Below are positions 45,501 to 58,851 of a DNA stretch of 64,000 nucleotides, in pieces. The stretch spans positions 24,099,441 to 24,163,440 of the forward strand of contig CALNVZ010000174.1 of the NCBI GenBank assembly GCA_940671915.1, in the 5' to 3' direction. The first letter of the stretch is position 1. Each line of letters begins with the position of its first letter. The stretch is from Paracentrotus lividus (Eukaryota > Echinodermata > Echinoidea > Camarodonta > Echinidae). The notes below the pieces were generated by a model. The model saw only the letters and a program-made list of their open reading frames with translations. It was not told the DNA's origin and made no database searches. Made by a program: the position numbers and the translations under genes.

Positions 45501-48500
45501 GGGAGAAGGTTAAATAAAAGAGATCCTACCTGTTGTCCAAGAGCAGAGAGATCACTCTGGAAAGAGACATGTTTCCTCTGTAGGATGGCCACTGACTGTT
45601 GATCTTTGCCTAGTTCCTCAGACATCTCCACTTGCTTCTCCTGCAAAACAAGGACAAGAAAACAATGATCAAAATATCAAAATGGACGCGCTGTGGTGTA
45701 GTGACTCTCGTCTTTCACTCAGAGGGTTGTGGGTTCGAATCCTACTCCAAGCTTTAATTTCCTTCCACAAGAAATTTATCCGCAGAAGCTGCACTCGACC
45801 AAGATGAGGTAATCAGATACTTGTTACAAATATTTCTTCCTTGAAACGTAGCGTGTGTAACAGCTGCACTGTTAAAGCCAGGGTAATTAAACTGAATAAA
45901 ATGTAAAGTGCTTACAGACTTCTGATGAAGAGGTGTTAGGCGGTACATAAGCAAGGCTAATTATTATTGTTAGTTATCCCATTATGATTTAATGTCTCAA
46001 TGCATGTCTACTGGGCTACACAGGTTTATAATCATGAGAACATTTGTTTTCAAATATGTCATTAGCTCTCTGTCAGCTGTGACGTTGATCTTAATCACGC
46101 CTGTTTGTATCAAAGATTTTAATTAACATGATTAAGAATGTGATGTGATTTCAACAACACTTACCTGGATATGTGCAAGGACATCCTTAGCATCAGAGTA
46201 GAACTTGTGTAGTTCATATGAGGCTGCCAACATCTAGACAGTGAATACAAAATAAAGAAAACATTATTATTCTTAACTCCCAAATTTCTTGCACATAAAT
46301 TCAAGATTGTAAACAAGGTGAAGAGAGTATGTTATTTTACTGGGATGAATTAGACACCTAGATGAGGTAGAAGAATAGTAAGATTGAGATAAAGCGTGAA
46401 AGAGGGGGGGGTAGAGGTGTAGAAGGTGAATAAATTTTAAAAAATAACAAATGAAGAGAAATAAAAGTAAGAAGTGGAAAAAGAGTGTGGATGGAATCAA
46501 GGCGTACAGAGAAATGAACATAACCAATGGTTTCAAACAAACATCAGTGATGGATAGGAATGCGAGAATGAAGAGAATCCTTAGAAAAAGAAATCCTTGA
46601 CTCACCCTGGTTCTTGTGTCAATGAGTTCAAGGAGATCAGCCCAAGCCTCATTGATTTGGTCTTTCCATTCTGAAATGGTTGCAGCATCAGCATGGCCCT
46701 CATTGATGAGTCTGTCACATGTCCTGTTGGTGTGGGCAACCTTCTCTGTGCCAATGTTGTGGGTGTCGCGGGCAAACTCTGAAAATCGTTGCTGCAACAT
46801 CTGAAAGAGAAATATTAGAGATACTTCATTGGTTAAAGTTCTTGACATACTCAGTAAGAGATATGATACAAAACAACTTTTGAAAAGAATTCATATTTAT
46901 CAGGGATTTGAAAATACAAATGTTAAGAAAGACTACACATTGTCCTTCAATCATCATTCTCAGTACCTCAAGCCTAGGCAAGCTGCTTCTAAATTCAACA
47001 TTTCTCAATGAAAGTTCAATTCCTGATTTCCTAACAGTCACAATTCATACACCTTTATGATTTTTCACATACATCTTGATTCAGTCAGAACCGAGTTTTA
47101 AAACATATTTTGAATGACTTTAAAACTTTGACATTGATATGAATGATCAGTGATGGTTGATACATGTATGTAAAAATCAACATACAAATTTACACGCCGT
47201 CAAGCAAGTAAACACTCAACTTACCGTAACATGCTCAAGGTCCTGTCCAAGTTCATGGGAGCCAGCAACCACTTCCCTCTCGGCGATCCATTGCTCAATG
47301 TCGTCGACCTCCTGGTGGAGTTCAAAGAGCACAGTGGTCTCCTGGAGACGAGCTCTCCTCTCCTCAGCAAGATCCTTCAGACCTGCATACAGCTTATCAA
47401 TCTGAGATTGTCGGATCGCAATCTGATCACTGTTGGGTGGAGAGGGGGATGGAGAAGGGAGATTATGTGAGTGTGACTTAATGACAGTTTGCTTGAAGTT
47501 GGAGCTTAGAAATAAGACACATAGAAAACCATCTAGAGCTTTCCAGACTACATAGTTTGGATTTTATTTTTTTTTTAAATATATATGAAAAGAGAGAGTC
47601 TTGTTGATAATGTAGTTGTTAGGTTTTAGATATCAGAATCATAATCACCTGATAGAGATTTATCAAATTCCAGTAGATTAGGCAATCAAGGTTTTCTACC
47701 CATCAAGTATTTAGAAACATGAGAAATACGTATGAAAAATAAACAACCTGGGGAGTGTTTCACCAAGTTGTCCGTGAAGTTATGAATAGACCAGTTTACT
47801 AACATATTCAAATATAATGCATACTTTTTATACAAAGGTTGTTCTTGACAACCTGAAAGCTTGCCTGAGGCTTGCCTGACATAGCAACAACCAATGCATA
47901 CAAACTGGATTCCATGTATAGTAGTTCATTCTTTTATTACATGTTGTTTGAATACCTTGTTACTATGTCACCAGAAAAGAAACATGGATAAATTATAACT
48001 TATTATTAAAATTATAAACTGGTCTATTGCTTCACAAATGACTGGAACATTACATTTTGCCTTCAACCATTGCTCACTGAAGCATGACATGATGATCCTT
48101 CCTACAAATCGCTCACATGGTAGCTAATAAAATCACCTACACAGACTTACAATTTTTTTTTTTTTTTTTTTAATTCCTCCTGGTTCAAAAATGGATTTAT
48201 ATCTCAAGTAAGGGGAACTTACTTTTTGTGTTGTGTTTATATGTTTATAACCTCCCTGTAAGCTATAATGAATAAAAAACAACTACACACCTCTGTGGAT
48301 GTTGTTCATCGATGAGCTGCTTGGCCTCATGGGAGACCTCGTTGATAGTCTCAGCGTAGTCTTCAACTGCGCTCTCCAGGATAGCATGTTTCTTGGCCAT
48401 GGTGGCAGCACTAGCTTCATCTTTAGCACGCTCTTCACCCATCATGTACAACTCCTGCTCACTCATCCAGGCCTCAGCCTCCGCTGCATTGAAGTAGTAC

Positions 48501-51500
48501 TGTCAGCAAACATACACTCCAATATGTATCATTCATGCATTTTGTAATAATAATAGAGATTTTTTTTTTAGTGTAACATGTGGCTGGGAAAGGAACAAAG
48601 TTTAAATCTTATTATGTATTTACTCCAGGGAACTTCTGTAAGAATAATCAATTGTAATCAGCAGTTGTACACACAAGTATTAACATGTTGTAATCCATCA
48701 CATAACAAAACAAACATCATGATCACATACATGTAATATGTAACAATAATTCTATGGATATTCTTTAATTCTGATACCATTTTGAAGTCTTCTTCATTTC
48801 TAATTCCTGCTTTTTCAACAAAATTTGTTCGCTTGAAATACAGGCAGTTCAGTCAGGCAATCAAACAGTGCACTTCCATGAGAAAATGAAATCTTATACA
48901 ATCAACTTGTTCTTACCTGTTGTGCCTTGGTTGAGTCGACCAGCTTATCCTTCCTCTCTGTGATGGCAGACTTGAGCATGATGACATGCTCCTCCAGCTC
49001 TGTGATGCTGACCTGGATGTACTCTGACTGGGGATGGTTCTGTTCAATCATTGCCTTACCCCTCTTGATCACCTCTTCCACCTGTGGTACATGGCCTTCC
49101 ACCTCGGCATTGAGGGAGTTGGTCTTCTTCTGCAAGGTCTGTACGGCCTGTAGGTTGTTGCCCAAGTCATGGGAAGTGGCCAGAGGAAGTTTCTCTTGAA
49201 CCCAGATCTGTAGCAAAAGGACAGTATTGGTTTAGTATCGCTGATGTTATTGGATTTCAGAAACAAGAAGCAATGTACTTCTAATATCGCAAATCTTGTA
49301 TTTTCATACCCCCTACAAGAATGCATGCATATATGATATCCATTTTTACATTTCATTAGGAGATTAGTTGATGACAAGTATTTTTCACTGAATATACCAA
49401 TTATCGATCCACTAAAATGGATTGTAATGGCTAAATTATAAATTACCAAAAACATTCTCATGCATATTGCATCAACACTGGGCTAAGTGACACTGCTTTC
49501 ATTCTGACGTCTATAAGCATTCAGTGTGGTGTCTTAAAGGATGCAAATGTACGACGGAAAGCTCACCTTCTCATCATCTAGATCCCTGAGAACCTGGTAG
49601 CCCTGTTGCTGTGCTTCAAGCTCCCCTCGCCTCTTCTTGAGTGGGTCTGATAGGTTGCTGAATCTCATAGCCATGGCTTCCTTCTTGGCTGTTACCTTCT
49701 CTATGTGTTCAGCATTCTCTAGTGATGATACCTGGCATTGCAAGCTCTCTACTTCCTCCTGCTTGATCACAAGGAACTGCTCGTATACCTGTAGGATCAA
49801 AACAAAAGGGACTTCTTCAAGACATCTTTTTTAAATGAGCACATACATTAGAACTTCACGCTCACACAAGGGGTTCGGATTGATAATTTCAGGGTGTGTA
49901 TGCAGTAGGCTCCTGATCTTAAAACTTGTTCATAAAATTTAAGGTCCTATATACACATAACCATTGTTGTTTACAATATTAATAAAGATTCTGTTTAAAT
50001 AATATTATGAAAACTGTGATATATTATCATGTCAGGAAGTTAAGACATATAATACGACAAATACATAATTTCAGCTTCACAATGACCTCTATTGGAGGTT
50101 TATTATCTTACATTTCTCAATAATAAACTAAAATGTTCAGAAAAAGTGCTTATCTATTTGTATGTTCCTGTGTAATCATTCATAGTATTGAATGTCCATA
50201 TTTGTGCTTTAAGACATGGTTCCCACCTGCTGTTTCTTGAGCAAGTTGTTGACCGAGACCAAGTCACCGGCGGCATCAGCATGGCACAGCTCAGTCTCCA
50301 GATCCACAATCTTCTGCTCCATGTCATCACAGGCTTGTGTGAAGAGGGCTTGACTGTTGGCTTCAAACAAGGTCTTACCCTTGTCCTTAGTGGTGTTCTC
50401 AAGCTCATTCCATTGTGATTCAAGGTCAGCAATCTTAGCCTGAACCTCCTCTTCTGTCTCTGGTTTCTCCTTGATCAGTTCATCTCCATGCTGCAATGGT
50501 AATTTAATAGGGAAAAGTCAACAGGAAATATCTCAGTATGACTGTCATGGTAGGGTTTTTGGAATGAATAGAATCAAACAGCTTAAATGATTAATTATTT
50601 TCTGGGTATAAAAAAAAATCCTTTCAAAAGATTCTTGGTAAATCAAGTTCAAATCGAATTCATGAAAAGCAACGAAAAATCTGTCATGAATATGGTACAA
50701 TAATCATACCCATACTCATAGATTTTCTAAACCACCACACAAATGGTAAGTAGTAGTCAGTGAAGCATTTAACAATTTCAATCTTATGTACATATATGGC
50801 TAAAAGTTAATTTTTTAGACTAGCAATATATAGACTGATGTGCTTGTAGTACACTTAGTGATGCTAAATCTATTAAATGATACAATTACACACACATTAC
50901 ATTTCCTAAATTAGCGTAGGATGCATACCTCTTTGAGCTTATCAAGGCGTTCCTTGTTAGCAACGAGCTCTGCTTCAAAGGCCTGGTGTTTCTGCCATTT
51001 GCTGTGAAGACTCCTGGCTCCATCATAGGTCTCCTCCTGGGCGACTACCATCTTCTCCACCACCCAGAGACCCAGCTCCTCAGCCTCCTGCAGGAAGGAC
51101 TGCAGGAGACGGTTGTCCTTCAGCTTCTCCAACATGGCCTCTGCTGCAAGACGGTTTGCCTTACGTCTGTGTGTTCAATTTCAAAAGGTAGAGAGCAAAC
51201 ACTTTGTTACTTTCATAATTACCATGACATGAATGGCAATCATGTAGGCTTCTGGCTTATATGAGATCGTGACAAACTTGCTCAAAAGTTAGTTATTATA
51301 TACATGTCCTAAGAGAAGTGCATCACCGTATCAAATTAAAGTTAACAATATTTGTTAACCAGTACGTAAAAGACCGCATATATAATAATCATACCTCGGT
51401 AAGAGTTACTTTACTCCTAGAAAAATACAGAAGACATGACTGGCAGTTGGCTCAATCTTGTACTTTCATGCCAATAACATTGTAATCCACAGGTCTAGAC

Positions 51501-54500
51501 AAAAAATACATAAGTGCCGATATCGGTAAGACTGGGCAATGTCTTCTTTGATTAAAATTTTACTGAGATTGATATCTATTACAACTGTGTGCACAGAGGC
51601 AATTGTAAAGCGTATGTTTGATTAAAGGATGGACTTCTTCTTCTTGTTAGGGCCACTACATTATTACACCAGTCCAGCGTTGGACAAAGGACTTTGCTCT
51701 GGGGTTAAATCCTTCCATGGGTTCAAGGGTACATGGATTAATTAGGTTGGGGCTATACCAGCAGGTGTTCCATGGCCTGCTCTTGCCCACACTCACACAC
51801 GGTTTGTCGGTCCTTGTCTTTTCCATAAGGACCTTGTAGGATTAAATGATGGTCAAGATCAATGTTAACAAGTTCCTGGTGAGCATTTTATGAAACAAAT
51901 AATCACTGATTCTCACTGACATGAAAACTGTTGTAAGCTACTGAAATGCTTGCATCTGATTGGCTGAGAGCAAATTTGTCAGATAAATCATCTGACAAGT
52001 CCGTTCATGAAACGCCCCCCTGGACTCACCTCTCATCAATATTCTCTGCCTTCTTGTTGATTTTATCTGCAGCATAGTGATCCTCATCACAGAGTCTGTT
52101 AGCAAAGGACAGCACAGTGTTGATCTTCTCATCGTTGGTAGCCATCTGATCAATGAAGTGCTCATACTTCTTGATGGCTTCATCACAGGCCTCCAGGGAG
52201 TTCTGTCCATAGAACAAAGACATAGACAAAGTGAATGAGTAAAAGAGATAATCAACAACAAAGTATTGCAGGTTAATTCAATTTACCTTTGGTCATATAC
52301 AATGTATAATAACACAATTTAATTAACAAAGGTTTTTAGTGTTGTATTGCAGTTTATAATTTGAATTTTACCCCAAAGTTATGAAGAACCTGTAGATGAA
52401 TTTCAATCAATGTGACATGGCATGCAATCAAACATATCAAAATTTAATATTCTGAATAACATTCATGAATCACACTGTATGTCAAGTCCCTCTATGCTAT
52501 TAAAAGCGATGTATAATTCATTTTCTCCTGAATAAAGCAGGAAAACTTTTGACTTACAGGTGTTCTTCTGTCGTATCAAGACAAACCGCCCCCTGAAAAA
52601 TTACCGCCCCCTGAAAAACCGGCTATGCATGATTCATTTTCTGCTGAAGATAAAAGTTTTGACTTACGGGTTGTTCAACCTTGGTGAGGAAGTTCTCCTG
52701 TTGGTTGAGGATACTATCAGCCTGGCGTGCATCACGCTGGAACATCTGGTAGTTGAGTGCCTGGGAGAGCAGTAGCTGACGGTTGTCCCACATCTGGTGC
52801 AGCTCCAGCCATCCATCGTCCAAGGCTTGCAGACGCTGTTAGCAATACATGATTGATTTATGGTTTGTAAAGTTAATGCTGTATCATTCACCCAACTTTA
52901 TATGAGATTTTCAACGTCGTGTAATGCCAATAGCAAACTTGACAATTTTTTGTTTTTCTTTTGTTTTAATTTGATTTGTCTTTCAAGAACTATAAAATCA
53001 TATGTAATGCATTTCCAACAGACTCAATGATTTTAAAAACCTTGTCCTCCCATATTCACATCTGTTTTATCCACCGATAAAAAGCAATATTATAGATGAA
53101 CCGAGTAATAAATCATTAAAATCAGAGAGTCATTTCAACACCAAATTGCTATTTTCTTCCCAAGAATTTAGAGGAAAAATAATGGCCCCTTTACCTGTCT
53201 GAGGAACATGTACTGAGTGTCTGTCTGTCCCTCAGTGATGCGTTGTCCATTCTCCTTCATCTTAGCATACTTGTCTTCATAGCCATCAATCTCATCCTTG
53301 ATGGCAGCATGTCTGTTGAGGTACTTCTCAGCCTCTGCCAAGGACTCTGGGGTCTCTTCTGAAGCCACAGTGGTCATGGTCCTGGACAGCCAGGCCTGGA
53401 AGTCATCCAAGTCACGCAGGAATTGATGAAGGTCACCGGCCTCTGCCAAGGCAGCTTCTCGAGATTTCAGCTGCATGGGAACAGAAGATTTAGAACCCTC
53501 AGACATGCGACATTTTCAAAGTATTAAGATATATATTATACTTTAAAATAAGTATTCTTTGGATACATCCAAGCTAAAAAGTGATTCATGCAAAATTATC
53601 TATTGATATTTTCAATTAGATAATAATAATCATAACTGTTATAGCCATTTGTATCCAATTATCTAACTAGAACTTCAATTCTGAGACACACAAGAAAAGA
53701 TAAAGATAATGGGAGTCTAAAAGAGTGCCATCATTAAATATATCCACATCAGTTGCTGAGAATCTAGAGATTCATTCCCCTTTAATAAAAGTGATATAAT
53801 TATAGTAAAAAACACTTGTTGCTACTCACCAGTTCCTTGAGTTCAAGCCATACTACTAGGATCTCATCGTATCGCTTCTTGATAAGTTCTGCATCCTCAG
53901 GATGTTCCTGGGCAAGCTTCTGTGCCTCGCTGTCAAGAGCTTCAAGCTGAGGAGGGACAAAAGAATACAGACTCTTATATTCAAGACCAAGAAAAATTCT
54001 TTAAAATCTTGAGTACAATTTTGGAAAGTCTCCATTAAAAAGTTTCTTTGAGTTTCATTTGCATGAAATGTTAATTAGTGTAGAAATGGGCTCCATGATG
54101 GGGATGGTCAAGGATATACAATAAGATATAAGATACTAATGTTTCAGATATCCTCAGAAGGTTAACTTTACATTCTAAATGAGAAGAAAAAAACACATCA
54201 AAAGTTGTAATGTAAAAGCCCTGGAAGTCAATATCAAGTCCTGCACATCACATAAATTCTTTTCTAATCTTAACAGTGTTTAATTTGCAACAGACATGGT
54301 GGTCTTCTAAGATTTACCTTAGCCTCGATGGCAGCCAGATCGCTCTCCATACCCTTGAGCCTGCGTTGGAGCACCATGATACCACCCAGGTCGTTGCCAA
54401 GCTCTTCGGTAGCCTGGATAAGACGTGCCTTGTCCCTGATCCATTGGGTTGTCTCCTGGCATTCGATGTGATAGGTCTGGACCTCTGTGACTGCCATAAC

Positions 54501-57500
54501 AGCATCCCGCTTCTGCTGCAGAAGGGCTTGCAGATCGGCCCATCTAAGTTTGAGGAAAGCAGTAGATTGTTTTATTATTTTTAAATGGTTTGAATCTGTA
54601 CAGGCTTGATCTTAAGAGTGTATTCTGATTCTGTACTCAACTGGCGAAATGTTCTCTTGTGAAAAAATGGTAGTTTTTCTCTTGTCCACCAAACACTTAT
54701 CAATTCAACAATAAATTCTGAAAACATCTTTACAGAAGAGCTTTTAAAAACATGAACAAAGGCATGTATATGCATTTATAACTTGTGTTTTCCTCATATT
54801 GAGTTTTTACTCATATGCAACTAAATATAACTTTTGCCAATATTACGGGAACGGCTTTGACAGGAACATTACAGTCAATTACACAATCATTCACTGCATA
54901 TGTATGGATTTTTTAAATGCATATTTGTGTTTTTAAGAATGGGATAAATCAATCTGAATGTAAAGCCTATATATTTCTATTATGAGTGCTTGCTTACCTT
55001 GAGTTGAGCTGGTTCTGCTTTGTGGTGATCTCTGTTGAGTTGGGATGCTCTACGGCTAGCAGCTGTCTGGCCAGTTGGTTGACCAGTTCTACCTTGGCTT
55101 CATTGACCTCTACCTCCTTACCAAGGCGATCAAAGCGGGCCAGAATGACCTCGTTGGATTCTAGGTCTTCGGCAGGGATCAGAGCATTTAATGTGTGCTC
55201 CTGTAAATTGAAAGAAACAGAATGGTATCGATTTTGTTTTAAGAACTGATAACGTATCTATCCAGCTTATGCTGGCTGCTTACAAACAGGGATCAATCAA
55301 GAGTTAATTTGACATGAAAGCATGATGAACAGGTACTTCTAGCCGAGTACTTGCTGCATTACACACATGTTCAATGTGAGAAAGTTGAGTAGGACTAGGC
55401 TTTCATAGATCATCAAGACAAGAATCAACAATGCAATAATAATCCCAACAAATGTTTTGAAATTGCAGTTTTGACAAGAATATGAAGTTGCATGATGTAA
55501 TAAATGAGTTCTATTCCATGACATGTTCTTCAGCAACAATTACTCTACTGTAAATCCAGAGCTGCCAACCTTTAGAAGTAGAAATTAGTAAACTTGGAGC
55601 TCAAAATTCGTAGTTTTGAGAGAAAAATCGTAATTTCTTACGCAGTAAGAATTTCCTCAAAAAATTGCAAAAAAAATCGGCACGCATCACAGAATTGTCC
55701 TTAGCCTTGCCCTAGGGCCTAGGTACACAAAACTTAGCGATATTTTGCTTTGTTGCTAGCATCTCCGGCAGCTCAATATTTGGCTGATTTTATGCGTTTT
55801 TGGATAGGCTATCGTATGAATCACCACCATGTTCGGACGAAAGAAAAAATCCTTATTTTTTCTTACGCGGTAAGAATTTCCTTTGAAATCAGACGAACAA
55901 ACCTTGCATTGCAATGATGAGCATGTTTTCACCTTTCGAAGATGGTATGATGATACAAGGCCATTAAGTCTGTTTCTTCCTTCTTTTTTTGGAAGCTAAA
56001 GTTGCCATGTTGAGCTCAATCAAATTCCCATGCGATAGATTTCTAGATCCAGGTATAATCCAAGTTTAATCCAGCTAAAAAATCCAGGGTAGTTTGTGTT
56101 TTTGTCGCACGCACACATCGTATTCAGGCGCCCGTGCAGCAGGCTAGCCGCCTGCGCTGCATGCACCCAGCGCAGCACCATTAACCACCGCCGAAAGCTA
56201 GGGCGAGTAGCCGAGCGGGGAGTCGATGGTTTCGCTCCTCCATCCAGCAATGCAAGCATGGGTGTGTGCGCGCATTCGACCCCCCGCTAGCGCTAGAGCG
56301 CCACTTGTATGCAAAGATCATGCACTCAATGATCGTATTGCATACATTGCTATTGTAGTATAATTCAAGGCGCCACTTGCATGCAAAGACCATGTAATCA
56401 TATTGCATTATAAAAGACAAAAATTCGTAATTTTTCAATGCCTTTTCGTATTTTTGTATTCCCTTCTTATTTTCGGGACAAATACGAATTTTTCGGGACG
56501 GTTGGCAGCTCTGTAAATCCCATAGACTAACTTCAACCATGGACTTAACACTCTACCGTACCCTAAACCTCACATGACATCATAATGTAACTATAACATC
56601 TTATTTAACATCTTAGATGAAATAAATCCTGGGGTGATTGTCAGGTCACCAATGGATATACAATGCCTACCTTCTCATCTATCCAGGCTTCGACAGCGTC
56701 AGCCTCGTTGAAGAGTTTGTATAGGGATAGAGCATCCAGAAGACGCTGCTTGCGAAGCTTGGCAAGCTCCAGAAGTTCCTTGTAACGGCGGTCGATGGTC
56801 CCAAGACGGGTCTGTACCTCTGGAGAATCTCGGTCCTGGTTGAGAAATAGTACTTTAGAACTTGACAAGGCATACTACTAAAACGTAATCACTGGATTTT
56901 ACTATCAGCGTGATATATGAGAGATTTGACTTGGAAAACAGCCATCTTTTTCCGAATAAGAATTCTGGTGCTATGATTGAGCATTTCTTGAAGAGACTTT
57001 CCTTACTGACAATCTCTGTATCTAGAAAAACGATGAAAGTCAAACAAGTACCTTTTTCCATATAAAAGAAAGCAAAAAAAAATATACCGCGACTCTCCTC
57101 CGTCGCCCCCCGCCCCCACCTAATAAAAAGAAAAAATAATAAAATAATAAAATAAATAAATAAATAAATAAATAAAATTTTTAAAAAATAGATAAAATAA
57201 ATTAAAATAAAATAAAATAAATAAATAAATAAATTTTTAAAAAAATAAATAAATAAATAAAAAAAATAAAATTATATATATATGTAAGCAGGTGATTTGA
57301 TCATGCATTTTAATCTACGTATTGTGGTAACACCTTCATGAAATAGATTATCATAAATATTTCAATTAGGAAATTCCTTATCTTTTTTTCTTTCTTGTCA
57401 GTACATAAGAACTAGATTATAATGGTATCACAGTTACCTGTTCTCCCAGTTCTCCTGCTTGTTTGTGCAGACCATCAATGATGTTGGCATAGTTCTGCAG

Positions 57501-58803
57501 TTCTTCTGTTACATCCTGTCAACAAAAAAAAATAAATAAATAAATATCATTACTTCTGTTCTGAAAGACCAATAAAGGTAAGACAGACTTGAAATAGTGC
57601 ATTGTTCCTGGTAAAATGCACATGTACATGTTTACAATAGTTACACAAAATTGTTGATGGTTTTAGGTTAAAATGCACCTAGTATCAATGTATGACATGC
57701 ATTAAATTCTCATAATTAATAAGAAAAATGTAAACACGATTTATTTTCCTTAAAAAAAAAAAAATATCATATCAAGATTATGAGGGTCATTTCAGATTAT
57801 TGTTAGGCAAATATATTTCCATACAAGGTAATAAACTATATTCTTCTATTTTTTAAGAATCACTATAAAAAAAAAAAAAGAAATAAAATTATTCATTTCT
57901 AAATTTTAAATAATTTGGGATTTCCTTACATTTCGTAAATTGGACAACTTCAGACGTTAATATTTTATTTTAGTTCATATCAATCGGTAATAAATTGGGC
58001 ATTCAGTGTATTAGATGTTAACACTCACAGCAAATCGCACAGCAAGGTAGAATTTTAGTACACGTCATATTCCTACTTTTATATTACATTTTATTCAATA
58101 GCCACAGTTAATAGACTAACAAGTGTCAATGTATAAACCCGTGTTAAATTCCATTAAAATTGATTCAATTCAATTCAATAATGGTTGTTCATTCATTGCA
58201 CTCCGTAACACTTTTCATCATCTACAATGTATCTCCCTGATATAAAATTGAAACGTACATTGTATTTCAGTGGGGATGGGGGGCAGTGGGCAAGATTTAC
58301 AGCAAGTTGATTAAAAAATATCATGGTGCAATCACATGTCTCCTGTGACGCATGGGTGAAAGGTAGGCACAATCTATATGCACATGTATTACATATGCAA
58401 AGTCTGGTCATGTTAAGTCTTTTGATAATGTTATTTACATTCCCTAGGCCAATATGCAAACATGCATGTAATTGTATCACCATGACTCATTTGGATACTT
58501 AGTGAGAATGAATAGAAACTGAAGCTTGGATTAAAAAATTCTTGAAGACACTTTGAAATCTGTCCATATTTATGATTTTAAAATATTTTTCAAAAGGAAG
58601 GGGGCAGTTAAATTGTATGACAAATGTTTTCATAAAAAGGAAAATTGCATACAATTATGACACCAAAAAATTAATCAACTTATGTATGCCAAATTTTCAT
58701 TTTCTGGTTATGTGAAAGTATGCTTATGTGTTGGATTGTGGTTGTTGAAGGTTTATTTATTAGACTACTCTCTCTAATATTATTCAACTAAAGATGTATT
58801 TTT

Positions 58804-58851
<48 letters not shown>

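Noticed and set aside
45688..45754. tRNA gene
   Set aside because: The B box is good but the anticodon and acceptor arms do not close, and a non-tRNA SINE body follows.
46273..46848. 191-codon minus-strand ORF as one coding unit
   Set aside because: Only 46606-46800 is spectrin sequence. The remainder reads through the splice donor into intron.
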